Source: Sporolactobacillus kofuensis | GTDB lineage: Bacteria; Bacillota; Bacilli; Bacillales; Sporolactobacillaceae | Reading direction: 5' to 3' | Length of the DNA: 64,000 bases | Assembly: GCF_024125425.1 (NCBI RefSeq) | Contig: NZ_JAMXWN010000004.1 | Coordinates: 1-64,000 of the forward strand | Shown: piece by piece, positions 27,361 to 36,639 of the stretch | Layout: each line of letters begins with the position of its first letter | Position numbering within the stretch: the stretch's first letter is position 1 | The notes under the pieces: model-generated | Told to the model about the DNA's origin: nothing | What the model saw: only the letters and a program-made list of their open reading frames with translations | Databases searched by the model: none | Program-made: the position numbers and the translations under genes

Positions 27361-28191
27361 CTATTCATGACCTGATTGATTTAATTCGTGAATGATGGCG
27401 TTGATTTGTCCGCCAATAATAATCGTGAGTGCAGTCAGGTAGAACCAAAGCATGAGAATAATGATGCCTCCCAAGGTTCCGTATGTTGACGAATAGTTGC
27501 CAAAATAACGAACATAAAAGGAAAAACCATAGGAGACAATCTGCCAGCCGGCACCAGCAATAACCGCTCCAACCATCACTTCATCCATTCTCAACTTTAT
27601 ATTTGGTCCAAGACGATAGAGAAAAGCAAAGATAATTATAATGACGAGAAAAGTAACAAATGTACTGATGACGGACCACATATCTGCGAACGTATCCGAT
27701 AGACCAATAGAAGCCAGAAAGCTTCTGGCAAGCCCGGCAGAAACGACATTCACTGCAAGGGTCATCACAATTGCGAAGACCATTGCTATTGTAAAACACA
27801 TCGCCAATAAGCGGATAATCAAAAATGAGCGTGATTCCTTAACTTGATACGCATGATTCAAGGTGCGCATCAAGGCATTAATCGCGCTCGAAGCCGGCCA
27901 AAGCGTCGCAATGACCCCTACAGAAAGCAATCCACCGCGCTTGGTAAATACACCATCAAGATTCTGTTGAATGAGTGTTAAGACCTCTTTTGGAAAGAAA
28001 GCACCCGTCAAAGTAATGAGTTGTTCTTGCCGAAGTCCGAGATAAGGAATAATCGCAAATAGGAAAATGAACAGCGGAAAAAGCGACAACAGAAAATAGT
28101 ACGCTAATGTTGCCGCTAAATCCGCAGTATTGTCTTCCACAAACCGTTTGCCCAGAAGTTTGGCGAAGAGTCGAATTTTACGTAATTGCAT
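27361..28191 (-). CDS. yfkH: YihY/BrkB-family membrane protein (YfkH-like)
   Basis: Integral membrane protein of 276 residues with six helices. Family hallmarks are LAYYFLLSLFPLFIFL near the start, LWPASSAINALMRTLNHAY in the middle and YGTLGGIIILMLWFYLTA near the end. It was once called ribonuclease BN, but the family is now seen as membrane proteins of unknown transport function. I prefer the ATG at 28191 (MQLRKIRLFAKLL), as in YfkH; an ATG 12 codons upstream (28227) is also possible. It follows the YtxH gene on the same strand with a ~50-nt gap. Confidence 0.87.
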   Translation of the reverse strand: MQLRKIRLFAKLLGKRFVEDNTADLAATLAYYFLLSLFPLFIFLFAIIPYLGLRQEQLITLTGAFFPKEVLTLIQQNLDGVFTKRGGLLSVGVIATLWPASSAINALMRTLNHAYQVKESRSFLIIRLLAMCFTIAMVFAIVMTLAVNVVSAGLARSFLASIGLSDTFADMWSVISTFVTFLVIIIIFAFLYRLGPNIKLRMDEVMVGAVIAGAGWQIVSYGFSFYVRYFGNYSSTYGTLGGIIILMLWFYLTALTIIIGGQINAIIHELNQSGHE

Positions 28192-28241
28192 TTTCCCCAC
28201 TAATCTCCATCCCCGGTCTCTCTTCATCCTCATCCAAACAA

Positions 28242-28799
28242 TTAATGTGAATGCTTGACAGGATGCTTCTTCATTCCGCTTTTTGCTTTTGGCTGCTGGG
28301 AAGATGCCGATACGTTCTGATGTTTCGTATAATTCGGCAGTGTTCCCGGGTTAGGTACCGTTGTTTCATTTTCAAGCCGTTGCAATGCTTCTTGCTCCGT
28401 ATCAATAAGTACAGGTTCTTGGTAATTGGCAATAGACTTACCTGATTGCCTAATTTTTCCTACCATGTCCGCAAACTCAGTACCGACTTCCATAACGTAT
28501 TGATACGTATTACCCGTACTCGTTCTCGCCTTCTCCACACGGTCAATCATTTGCTCAAAGTCATTCGATGCCTCACGTACCAAGCCCTTAAGCCGTGTAC
28601 CCGTCACTTTCATATACTTGCCAACTTGATCCGGATGTTGATAGATCGTTCGAATCAACCGGCCGCCGTTCGTTACCGCTGTCGACATATTGTGGCCCCA
28701 GACCGATCGTGTCTCGCGGCTCATCAGTGACAAACCGCAGCCAACCATGCTGCCGATCAGCATAAATTTGCCCATCTGGCTTTTGCCATAAACACTCAT
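28242..28799 (-). CDS. YtxH-like protein (YfkI position)
   Basis: Protein of 185 residues. A short hydrophobic segment (MGKFMLIGSMVGCGLSLM) near the N-terminus is followed by a long helical charged region and a basic His/Lys-rich tail (KKHPVKHSH). This fits YtxH-type general-stress proteins. It lies between the yfkH- and yfkJ-like genes, where B. subtilis has yfkI. GAGGAGG precedes the ATG at 28799. The function is unknown. Confidence 0.65.
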   Translation of the reverse strand: MSVYGKSQMGKFMLIGSMVGCGLSLMSRETRSVWGHNMSTAVTNGGRLIRTIYQHPDQVGKYMKVTGTRLKGLVREASNDFEQMIDRVEKARTSTGNTYQYVMEVGTEFADMVGKIRQSGKSIANYQEPVLIDTEQEALQRLENETTVPNPGTLPNYTKHQNVSASSQQPKAKSGMKKHPVKHSH

Positions 28800-28922
28800 C
28801 AGATTCTGCCTCCTCGCAGTGCTGTAATTCCTAAAAGGATTACATGAATTAGTCTGCACACTGGAGCGAGTTAATATGAGGCAATCTTAACTCAGATCAT
28901 TGTTAAATAGTGGTGTTTCATC

Positions 28923-29384
28923 TTAAATCTGTTTCTTAAGCTCTTCAATCAAGCAGTCTGTGCCTTGATCGATCAACTGGAACACTTCCTCAAATCGTCC
29001 GGTATAGTATGGATCCGGAACATCTGCCAAAGCATGGTTTGGCAGCAAGCTCATAAATCTGCTCACTTTATCCGCATCGACTTTCCTAGCCAAATGAAGA
29101 AGATCCTGTTCATTCTGACGATCCATGGCAATAATACGATCATATTTTTGAAAATCATCAGGCTGAACTTGACGGGCCTTTATCTGATCGAAGGAAATAC
29201 CGACTTTGTTCAATTGCTTCTGTGTTCCTTGATGCGGTGGATCGCCGATATGCCAGTTGCCTGTTCCTGCCGAATCCACACTAATTCGATCCGACAGTCC
29301 TGCTTGAGAAATCTTATGTCGTAACACAGCCTCAGCCATCGGTGAGCGACAAATATTGCCGAGACAAACAAATAGCACATGCAT
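28923..29384 (-). CDS. yfkJ: low-molecular-weight protein-tyrosine phosphatase (YfkJ-like)
   Basis: Phosphatase of 153 residues. The P-loop is C7LGNICRS (CX5R) with nucleophile C7 and R13, and the general-acid motif DPYY lies at the far end. It acts on phosphotyrosine, perhaps phosphoarginine in some relatives; the residue after GN is Ile, which in this family goes with phosphotyrosine rather than the Thr of arginine phosphatases. First gene of a leftward set yfkJ-ytxH-yfkH, as in B. subtilis yfkJIH. AAGGAG precedes the ATG. Confidence 0.92.
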   Translation of the reverse strand: MHVLFVCLGNICRSPMAEAVLRHKISQAGLSDRISVDSAGTGNWHIGDPPHQGTQKQLNKVGISFDQIKARQVQPDDFQKYDRIIAMDRQNEQDLLHLARKVDADKVSRFMSLLPNHALADVPDPYYTGRFEEVFQLIDQGTDCLIEELKKQI

Positions 29385-29502
29385 AACACTAAGCTCCTTA
29401 ATGAAATCCTATTTCTATACTATCAGTTCATTCAAGAAACAACAAAATCTAAACCTTAGGCAATGTGCTACAATTACTGAAGATGCAGAAAGAAGGGATA
29501 CC

Positions 29503-31290
29503 ATGGAAAAATTGAACCAACAGTGGGACCTCGAAACAATCTTTAACGGCGGCTCCACTTCGCCTGATTTTCAATCGTTTCTAAATACACTGAGCGATGA
29601 AATTGACGCATTTACCCAAACATTGACGTCACGACACACATCATTTACCGTTGACGACGGAGCGACATTCATTGATTTGGTACGCACCGATGAACTGTTG
29701 CGTAAGAAATTGAATGAAGCAGGCGCTTATGTGGAATGTCTGACCGCTCAGAACATTAAAGATCAGAATGCTGCGTTGGCAAACAACAGAATCCAAAGTC
29801 TTGATGCCGCGCTGAACGCAGCGGATAGTTTATTTGAAAATATACTTCGACAAATCTCAGATGCAAATTGGGCGGGCTTACTCGGTATGGATGCCCTGAA
29901 AGAAGTACAATTTGCGCTTCGTGAAAAAAGAGAACGTTCCAGGAAAAAACTTAGTGCCGAGCAGGAACAGCTCATCAGTGGGTTAGCCGTAGATGGCTAT
30001 CATGGCTGGGAAGATCTCTATTATAGTCTGATCGGTAAAATGGAAATTACTCTTGAAAAAGACGGCAAAGAAGAGACGCTTTCCGTGAGTCAAGCGAATA
30101 ATCTGCTCGACGATGGCGAAAGAACAATGAGAAAACGTGCGTTTGAGGCGCTTGAATCCGCTTGGAGCGATCATGCCGACCTTTTTGCAGCAGCGCTGAA
30201 TCACATTGCCGGATATCGAATCACTGCGTATAAAGCACGCGGCTGGGACAACATTCTTGACGAACCCCTTGACTATAACCGCATGTCGGAACAGACCTTA
30301 TCAACGATGTGGTCCGTGATTGATCACGCTAAACCAAAACTTGTTCAATTCATGAAACGTAAAGCAGAACTGCTTCACTTAAAGAAGCTCTCCTGGTTTG
30401 ATGTTGATGCACCACTGAGTAACAACAGCAGCAAAGGATCCTATGAAGATGCTGCAACGTTTATCACCAAGCATTTTGGCTCATTTAATCCAAACATGGC
30501 TTCTTTCGCAAAAAATGCATTGGAGAATCGCTGGATTGAAGCTGAAAACAGAGCAAATAAGCGTCCTGGAGGTTTCTGCACCAATTTTCCAATATCCGGA
30601 CAATCTCGGATCTTTATGACCTTTAGTGGCACAACGGGAAATCGATCAACACTTGCTCATGAACTGGGTCATGCCTACCATCAATCACTCATGAATGATT
30701 TGCCTTACCTCTCACAAAACTATGCAATGAACGTTGCTGAAACCGCATCTACCTTCTCTGAAATGATTGTCAGCGATGCGGCACAAGCTGCGGCGAAGAC
30801 CAAAGAAGAACGGATAACATTCCTTGCAGATAAGCTCGAACGCTGCGTCGCATTGCTTATGAATATTCATGCGCGATTCCTTTTTGAAACACGCTTCTAT
30901 GCAGAACGAAAAAATGGCGTGGTCAGCGTAGACCGACTCAACCAGCTCATGACCGATGCTCAGAAAGAAGCTTATCTCGATTCACTTGATGTCTATCACC
31001 CAACTTTCTGGGCATCAAAACTTCATTTCTACATTACGAACTGGCCGTTCTATAATTTTCCGTACACGTTCGGATTTTTATTTAGCACAGGGATCTACGT
31101 CCGTGCACGCCAAGAAGGTCCGGCATTTGCGGCAAATTACGATGCCCTGCTTCGCGATACCGGCCGAATGACGACCGAACAACTTGCGGAAAAACATTTG
31201 GCTGTTGACTTAACGAAACCCGCTTTTTGGCAGAGTGCACTCGATTATTTGATGCGCGATGTTGACGAGTTTTTAGCCCTTACCAAGTAA
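29503..31290 (+). CDS. pepF: M3-family oligoendopeptidase (PepF)
   Basis: Zinc metallopeptidase of 595 residues that cuts oligopeptides in the cytoplasm. The zinc site is H386-E387-x-x-H390 (TLAHELGHAYH), with the third ligand expected in ETASTFSEMIV. The GTTGNRSTLAHE context is typical of the pepF/M3 group. The ATG at 29503 follows AGAAGGG; the open frame runs 49 codons upstream into the yfkJ promoter area and should be ignored. It may process peptides brought in by the opp system, which is an inference. Confidence 0.92.
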   Translation: MEKLNQQWDLETIFNGGSTSPDFQSFLNTLSDEIDAFTQTLTSRHTSFTVDDGATFIDLVRTDELLRKKLNEAGAYVECLTAQNIKDQNAALANNRIQSLDAALNAADSLFENILRQISDANWAGLLGMDALKEVQFALREKRERSRKKLSAEQEQLISGLAVDGYHGWEDLYYSLIGKMEITLEKDGKEETLSVSQANNLLDDGERTMRKRAFEALESAWSDHADLFAAALNHIAGYRITAYKARGWDNILDEPLDYNRMSEQTLSTMWSVIDHAKPKLVQFMKRKAELLHLKKLSWFDVDAPLSNNSSKGSYEDAATFITKHFGSFNPNMASFAKNALENRWIEAENRANKRPGGFCTNFPISGQSRIFMTFSGTTGNRSTLAHELGHAYHQSLMNDLPYLSQNYAMNVAETASTFSEMIVSDAAQAAAKTKEERITFLADKLERCVALLMNIHARFLFETRFYAERKNGVVSVDRLNQLMTDAQKEAYLDSLDVYHPTFWASKLHFYITNWPFYNFPYTFGFLFSTGIYVRARQEGPAFAANYDALLRDTGRMTTEQLAEKHLAVDLTKPAFWQSALDYLMRDVDEFLALTK

Positions 31291-31357
31291 AAGCGTAGAA
31301 CCAAAGTTAAATTATAGACAAATGATTGGTTTCCATATAAAATAAAGTAAAATCAGA

Positions 31358-31450
31358 TAATAATTATTTTAATATTGATAGACATGCTGTCATCCATTTG
31401 GGGTGGCAGCATGTTCCGTTTTCAGGGTTATGAAGATGATTACCATTCTC
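31358..31450 (+). promoter_or_regulatory. VIT-gene leader: AT-rich box, hairpin, Fur-box-like segment
   Basis: TAATAATTATTTTAA (31358-31372) matches 12 of 14 fixed PerR-box positions. A 14-bp hairpin follows (31382-31414), then GAAGATGATTACCATTCTC (31432-31450), 14 of 19 bases of the Fur box. Hairpin and downstream segment match the pfeT leader at 25158-25226. Confidence 0.55.
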
Positions 31451-31498
31451 ATTTATCTATTACTATTTTCAATTTATGAGGAAGAGGAGTTACTGACT

Positions 31499-32176
31499 AT
31501 GGACCATATAACGAACGATTTTAGCCAAAAATTAAATGTACTTCGCGCCGGTGTTCTCGGTGCCAATGACGGTATTGTCTCTACGGCAGGCATCGTCATC
31601 GGTGTCGCCGGGGCAACTACTCATACCGTAACGTTGCTCATTTCCGGACTAGCCGGTCTCGTGGCCGGTGCACTTTCAATGGGCGGCGGTGAGTATGTTT
31701 CCGTGAGTACACAAAAAGACACGGAGAAAGCGGTGGTCGAAGCAGAAAAGGTCAGACTTAGGGACGACTATGAAGGTGAAGTGAGCGAATTGGCCAATAT
31801 CTATGTGAAAAATGGCCTGTCGGAGGATTTATCAAAAAAAGTTGCTGTCGAGTTAATGAATAAAGACGCACTCGGTGCCCACGCCCGTGCGGAACTCGGC
31901 GTCAAGCCTAACGATTATGTTAATCCATGGTATGCCGCTTTTTCATCGATGGGTTCGTTTTCGATTGGTGCCACTCTTCCCCTGCTGTCGATTCTCCTAA
32001 CACCGTTGTCGATCCGTGTGCCCTTTACGGTAAGCACCGTCCTTATTGCACTCGGTTTGACCGGTTACATCAGTGCTCATTTAGGCGGCGCACCGAAGAA
32101 ACCAGCTGTTATTCGAAATATGTTCGTCGGCGCATTGACCATGGCTGTGACGTTTACCGTCGGTCGGCTCATTTGA
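31499..32176 (+). CDS. VIT-family Fe(II)/Mn(II) transporter
   Basis: Membrane protein of 225 residues of the VIT1/CCC1 family, which moves ferrous iron or manganese out of the cytosol. It opens with the family segment LRAGVLGANDGIVSTAGIVI. GGGEYVSVSTQKDTEKA leads into the cytoplasmic metal-binding hairpin (EVSELANIYVKNGLSEDLSKKVAVELM). Five helices are visible. GAAGAGGAG precedes the ATG. An in-frame ATG at 31431 would add a hydrophobic leader unlike the family. The leader shared with pfeT suggests joint control by iron. Confidence 0.88.
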   Translation: MDHITNDFSQKLNVLRAGVLGANDGIVSTAGIVIGVAGATTHTVTLLISGLAGLVAGALSMGGGEYVSVSTQKDTEKAVVEAEKVRLRDDYEGEVSELANIYVKNGLSEDLSKKVAVELMNKDALGAHARAELGVKPNDYVNPWYAAFSSMGSFSIGATLPLLSILLTPLSIRVPFTVSTVLIALGLTGYISAHLGGAPKKPAVIRNMFVGALTMAVTFTVGRLI

Positions 32177-32286
32177 TCTTTGTGTCCTCATGCAGTCTCC
32201 CTTTCCGCTTCATTCACGCCCTCTGCACTTTTCAGTTATAATGGTCTATATAAGTTTGGGCGTTAAAATTGAAGGGAGTCTGTGCT

Positions 32287-34023
32287 TTGACTATAGATAA
32301 AGAACCACTCATCAGACGGATCAACGTTGCCGCAAAAAAGGAACCTGCAGATCTCGTCATCAAGAATGGCACTGTTATCGACGTATTCAGCAGTGAATTA
32401 TTAAAGACTGATGTCGCAATTTGTGACGGAATGATTGTTGGACTTGGCGACTATGAAGGCATAAAAACAATCGATGCACGCGGAAAATATATTAGTCCTG
32501 CTTTTATTGACGCGCATGTACACATTGAATCCTCACTGCTTACACCAGGAGCTTTTTCTGACGTTCTCGCTGTGCATGGGGTTACTGCAGCGATCACTGA
32601 TCCACATGAAATTGCAAATGTGCTTGGTACGTCCGGAATTCAATTCATGCTTGAGCGTGCAAAGGAAAGCAGCATTGATCTCTATGTCATGCTGCCATCA
32701 TCCGTACCTGCGACCTCTTTCGAACATAATGGGGCAACGCTGAATGCCGATGATCTTGAGCCGCTCTTTCAAAATGAACATGTTCTTGGTCTCGCAGAAG
32801 TCATGGATTTTCCCGCCGTACTTCATGCAGATCCTTCGATGGTTAATAAACTGGCGATGACATTAAACCATAGCTGGCGTATTGATGGGCACGCGGCAGG
32901 GCTTGATGAACAAGGCATAAATGTCTATAAAGCTGTCGGTATCCGTACCGATCATGAATGTGTGAACATCGATGAAGCAAAAGCGCGCTTGTCACGAGGG
33001 ATGTATGTCATGATCCGGCAGGGAACTGTTGCCAAAGATTTACCGCAGCTCATCGATCTCGTGAATGAAGCGAACAGTCGACGCTTCCTCTTTTGTACGG
33101 ATGATAAGTACCCGGATGATCTTCTGCGTGAAGGCAGCGTCGATCATAATGTACGCATGGCGATTGACCATGGATTAGATCCGATCACATGTATTAAAAT
33201 GGCATCTCTGAACGCTGCCGAATGTTATGGATTCCGTGAAAAAGGTGCGATTGCTCCAGGTTACGAAGCGAATTTTCTTCTTCTCGATGATCTTGAGAAG
33301 GTCTCAATTAGCAAAGTATTTGCTCATGGAAAACTCGTAGCAGAAAATGGAATTCCTGTTCAAAACCACAACCGCTCCTTATTCATGGCAGAAAATCACC
33401 CGCTCACCTTGCCTGTGCTCACACCCGAGCAATTTGCGGTTAAATTAAGTTCCTCTCAAAAAGCGCATGTTATTGAGATTATTCCGAACAGCTTAGTGAC
33501 GCGTGATGTGATTGAGCATGTCCCAGTACAAGATGGTCACTTTCATTTTTCAAAAGGGAAAGATTATCTGAAGATGGCGGTGATCGAACGGCACAAAGGA
33601 CTTGGCACGATCGGATTAGCAATCGTCAAGGGCTTTGGCATGAATGCCGGTGCAATCGCAACAACCATTGCTCATGACTCCCATAACTTAGTAGTCACAG
33701 GCTGTAATGATGAAGATATGATCGCAGCTGCAGAACGGTTAAAAGTGATTGATGGCGGCATGGTTGTCGTCGAAAACGGAAAAATACTTGCGGAGCTTGC
33801 ACTTCCGATCGCCGGATTGATGACTGATGCCCCTGCAGAGGATGTTGCGGAAGCACTCAAACGGCTACGAAATGCAGCGTCAATGCTTGGCGTTTCGGAA
33901 TCATTCAACCCATTTTTAACGCTGTCCTTCTTAAGCCTGCCGGTCATTCCGGATCTCAAACTCACGGACACCGGCTTATTTGATGTGCGTGCTTTCAAAC
34001 ATATTGCAGTATCTGCAGATTAA
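32287..34023 (+). CDS. ade: adenine deaminase
   Basis: Metal-dependent amidohydrolase of 578 residues that converts adenine to hypoxanthine and ammonia. The metal motif is FIDAHVHIESSLLTPGAF, with further histidines in DPHEIANV and GHAAG. The C-terminal adenine-deaminase domain includes HKGLGTIGLAIVKGFG and AHDSHNLVVTGCNDEDM. Length fits AdeC. TTG start at 32287 after AAGGGAG. I see no purine riboswitch or PurR box upstream. Confidence 0.93.
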   Translation: MTIDKEPLIRRINVAAKKEPADLVIKNGTVIDVFSSELLKTDVAICDGMIVGLGDYEGIKTIDARGKYISPAFIDAHVHIESSLLTPGAFSDVLAVHGVTAAITDPHEIANVLGTSGIQFMLERAKESSIDLYVMLPSSVPATSFEHNGATLNADDLEPLFQNEHVLGLAEVMDFPAVLHADPSMVNKLAMTLNHSWRIDGHAAGLDEQGINVYKAVGIRTDHECVNIDEAKARLSRGMYVMIRQGTVAKDLPQLIDLVNEANSRRFLFCTDDKYPDDLLREGSVDHNVRMAIDHGLDPITCIKMASLNAAECYGFREKGAIAPGYEANFLLLDDLEKVSISKVFAHGKLVAENGIPVQNHNRSLFMAENHPLTLPVLTPEQFAVKLSSSQKAHVIEIIPNSLVTRDVIEHVPVQDGHFHFSKGKDYLKMAVIERHKGLGTIGLAIVKGFGMNAGAIATTIAHDSHNLVVTGCNDEDMIAAAERLKVIDGGMVVVENGKILAELALPIAGLMTDAPAEDVAEALKRLRNAASMLGVSESFNPFLTLSFLSLPVIPDLKLTDTGLFDVRAFKHIAVSAD

Positions 34024-34054
34024 CGGATGAACTGTTATTTAAGGAGGAGCTTTC

Positions 34055-35434
34055 TTGTTATCGTTACCTGAAGCATTTAGAACGAAAATCACTACGATGA
34101 TGGGTGCGGAAGAAGCGGCGCTGTTCTTTGAAACCTATCAACAGAATCGAGCAGTTGGACTGCGCGTAAACCCATTGAAAGTTACAGGCGAGCAACTTAT
34201 GGAACGTCCGGAGTTCCATCTCCAGCCCATTCCTTTTTGCCAAACCGGTTATTATTATGAAGAACACGACCTGCCTGGGAAACATCCGTTTCACCAAGCA
34301 GGACTTTACTACATTCAAGAACCGAGTGCAATGTTTGTCGCAGAAACGCTCGGTGCCGAACCTGGCGATCATGTGCTTGATTTATGCGCAGCACCTGGTG
34401 GAAAATCGACACAAATCGCTGCCTCAATGCAAAATTCAGGCCTACTTATCTCGAATGAACCTTATCCGAAACGGGCCAAAGCGCTGTCGGAAAATATTGA
34501 ACGGATGGGCATAACAAATACAGTTGTTACTAATGAAACACCAGAACGGTTAGCTCATTATTTCCCGGGCTATTTTGACAAGATTCTCGTTGACGCCCCA
34601 TGTTCCGGAGAAGGAATGTTTCGGAAAGACCCCGATGCGATGCAATACTGGAGCCCGGATCATGTCGCAGATTGTGCACGACTTCAAGCCCAAATTCTTG
34701 ACCAAGCCTATCTGATGCTGCGTTCCGGTGGGGTTCTTGTCTACTCAACCTGCACCTTCTCGCCGGAGGAAGACGAACAAATGATTGAGCAACTCCTTGA
34801 AAAATATCCAGATCTTGAACTGTTGCCGATTGAAAAATCATTTGGTGTTGCTGATGGTCGTCCACAATGGACAAGATCCAAGCAAGATGAACTATCGAAA
34901 ACGGCACGATTATGGCCGCATCACTTACAAGGAGAAGGACATTTCGTTGCAAAACTGCTTAAGAAAAGTGAGACAGAATCTCGCAGAAATAAAACTGCGG
35001 TTTCTGCTAAACCAAGTGAGCTGAGCGATTTCCAGCAGTTTGAGAAAGCTGTATTAGCGAAGAAACTTGACGGTATTTTTCATTTTTCAGGTAACCAGCT
35101 CTTTCTGCTTCCCTTTGACTGTCCAGATTTCGGGAAATTAAAAGTGATTCGTTTCGGGCTCCATCTTGGTGAACAAAAAAAGAATCGATTCGAACCCAAC
35201 CATGCGCTCGCACTTGCACTTCCTTCAAGTGCCTTCCAGCAGCAATTAGCGCTTCACTACACTGAAAATCAATGGGACAGCTATCTGCGCGGGGAAACCT
35301 TACCGCTTACCGACAATATTAAAGGCTGGACTGTTGTTACAATTGATGGATTCCCACTCGGTTGGGGAAAAGCTGCCGGTGGAATTCTGAAGAATTTCTA
35401 CCCAAAAGGATTGCGACGCAGAGGGTTAAAATAA
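34055..35434 (+). CDS. RsmF-like rRNA (cytosine-C5) methyltransferase
   Basis: SAM-dependent RNA m5C methylase of the NOL1/NOP2/Sun group, 459 residues. SAM binding: VLDLCAAPGGKSTQIA. Catalytic cysteines: DAPCSGEGMF and STCTFSPEED. The C-terminal part from ~300 on matches the extra RNA-binding domains of RsmF/YebU. TTG start at 34055 after AAGGAGGAG, 31 nt after ade. The modified base is expected in 16S rRNA but cannot be fixed from sequence. Confidence 0.88.
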   Translation: MLSLPEAFRTKITTMMGAEEAALFFETYQQNRAVGLRVNPLKVTGEQLMERPEFHLQPIPFCQTGYYYEEHDLPGKHPFHQAGLYYIQEPSAMFVAETLGAEPGDHVLDLCAAPGGKSTQIAASMQNSGLLISNEPYPKRAKALSENIERMGITNTVVTNETPERLAHYFPGYFDKILVDAPCSGEGMFRKDPDAMQYWSPDHVADCARLQAQILDQAYLMLRSGGVLVYSTCTFSPEEDEQMIEQLLEKYPDLELLPIEKSFGVADGRPQWTRSKQDELSKTARLWPHHLQGEGHFVAKLLKKSETESRRNKTAVSAKPSELSDFQQFEKAVLAKKLDGIFHFSGNQLFLLPFDCPDFGKLKVIRFGLHLGEQKKNRFEPNHALALALPSSAFQQQLALHYTENQWDSYLRGETLPLTDNIKGWTVVTIDGFPLGWGKAAGGILKNFYPKGLRRRGLK

Positions 35435-35457
35435 TTAGGGAAAAGGAGGATGAGCCT

Positions 35458-36312
35458 ATGCCACTCTTGCGAATGGGCGACACAGTCGGACTGATTTCCT
35501 GTTCGGATGGCCTTTATCCCGAAGAACAATCAGCAATCATAAGCATTGAGCAAACACTGAACAGTCTAGGATTAAAGGTGATGAAAGCAACCACCCTATA
35601 TCGCAGTACTCGTTCTCCATTTAGTGGTACACATCAGGAACGTGCCGCAGAACTGATGTGTCTCGTTAACAATGCTGAGATCAAAGCCATTTTTGACATT
35701 TCCGGTGGGGACAGTGCCAATCAAATTCTTAATGATCTCAACTTTGAACAAATCCGTGAATCTAATAGCCCGTTTATCGGTATGAGTGATTTGTCAGTGA
35801 TCAATAACGCGATCTATGCCCAAACAGGAAAATCTTCCTATCACTACAGAGTCAAAAATCTTGCTGGAAATTTCCCGCAAGCGCAGCAAGTGTTTACACA
35901 TGCATTCATGGAAGATCATGACGCACCTTCATTTCAGTATCGCTGGCTACGCGGTCAGGAGATGAGTGGGACGATCATCGGCGGTAATATTCGCTGTTTT
36001 CTTAAACTCGCCGGTACACCTTATTTCCCGGATCCTACAAATAAAATACTCTTCCTCGAGGCATTAGGCGGGGGCTCAGCACGGATGGCTTCACTGCTCG
36101 CACAATTAGATCAACTGGCTGTGTTTCAGCAATGTTCCGGTGTGCTGCTCGGTACTTTTTCATCCATGCAAGCCAAACATGATCAGCCTTCCATCGAACA
36201 ACTCGTACTTGAAGTCACCGACCGCTATCATTTGCCCGTAGCCAAAACAGAGCAACTCGGCCATAGAGAAGATGCTCATTGCCTACCGATCGGTGCATCA
36301 ATCAGATTGTGA
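35458..36312 (+). CDS. S66-family peptidase (LD-carboxypeptidase/MccF type)
   Basis: Serine peptidase of 284 residues of family S66, which either trims murein tetrapeptides (LdcA) or inactivates microcin C-like compounds (MccF). The nucleophile is the Ser in FIGMSDLSVINNA, the family GxSD motif. The Glu and His of the triad are likely in LFLEALGGG and LGHREDAHCLPIGA. No signal peptide, so cytoplasmic. AAGGAGGATG precedes the ATG at 35458, 23 nt after the methylase stop. It may be co-transcribed with ade and the methylase. Confidence 0.85.
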   Translation: MPLLRMGDTVGLISCSDGLYPEEQSAIISIEQTLNSLGLKVMKATTLYRSTRSPFSGTHQERAAELMCLVNNAEIKAIFDISGGDSANQILNDLNFEQIRESNSPFIGMSDLSVINNAIYAQTGKSSYHYRVKNLAGNFPQAQQVFTHAFMEDHDAPSFQYRWLRGQEMSGTIIGGNIRCFLKLAGTPYFPDPTNKILFLEALGGGSARMASLLAQLDQLAVFQQCSGVLLGTFSSMQAKHDQPSIEQLVLEVTDRYHLPVAKTEQLGHREDAHCLPIGASIRL

Positions 36313-36322
36313 GGATCGCTTG

Positions 36323-36380
36323 AAAATTCGTAACTAACCATGTAAAAATCGTAACGAACCCTAAAAAATCGTAACGAACA
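36323..36380 (+). repeat. three phased ATCGTAACGAAC repeats
   Basis: Three direct repeats: AAAATTCGTAACTAACC, AAAAATCGTAACGAACC and AAAAATCGTAACGAACA, with the core TCGTAAC at 36328, 36349 and 36369 (21 and 20 bp apart). The two better copies contain the dyad TCGT-A-ACGA. They lie between the S66 stop and its terminator, so they would be transcribed. Confidence 0.6.
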
Positions 36381-36388
36381 CCTTAAAT

Positions 36389-36418
36389 TGCCCCCCAGCT
36401 CAAACTTTGTGTGGGGCA
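36389..36418 (+). terminator. S66 gene terminator candidate
   Basis: TGCCCC and GGGGCA pair around an 18-nt spacer. The T run after it is poor, so efficiency is uncertain. Confidence 0.5.
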
Positions 36419-36581
36419 TTCATGCTTTCTGATTGTATTTTACACACCATTTCTCTTCTTATTGAAAATTACGGTGATGCCTTTACATTCTTATAACTGA
36501 GGTGTTTTGATTGTTAATCTGATGTAGAGCTGTAATCGTTTTTCTCGATGTAATGACTTGATGAAGTGATGTACAATCACG

Positions 36582-36615
36582 AAAACGGACCCGGTAAACT
36601 GCGGTGTCCGTTTTT
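36582..36615. terminator. araC-type gene terminator
   Basis: Stem AAAACGGAC/GTCCGTTTT with a 14-nt loop, 25 nt beyond the stop of the leftward AraC gene. It can act in both directions. Confidence 0.7.
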
Positions 36616-36639
36616 GTATGATTCATTGTTATACACCTA

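Noticed and set aside
32177-32286. Purine riboswitch before the adenine deaminase gene
   Set aside because: The conserved junction sequences are absent in the short intergenic space.
36323-36380. CRISPR array
   Set aside because: Repeats are imperfect with only a few nt between them, and no cas genes are present.
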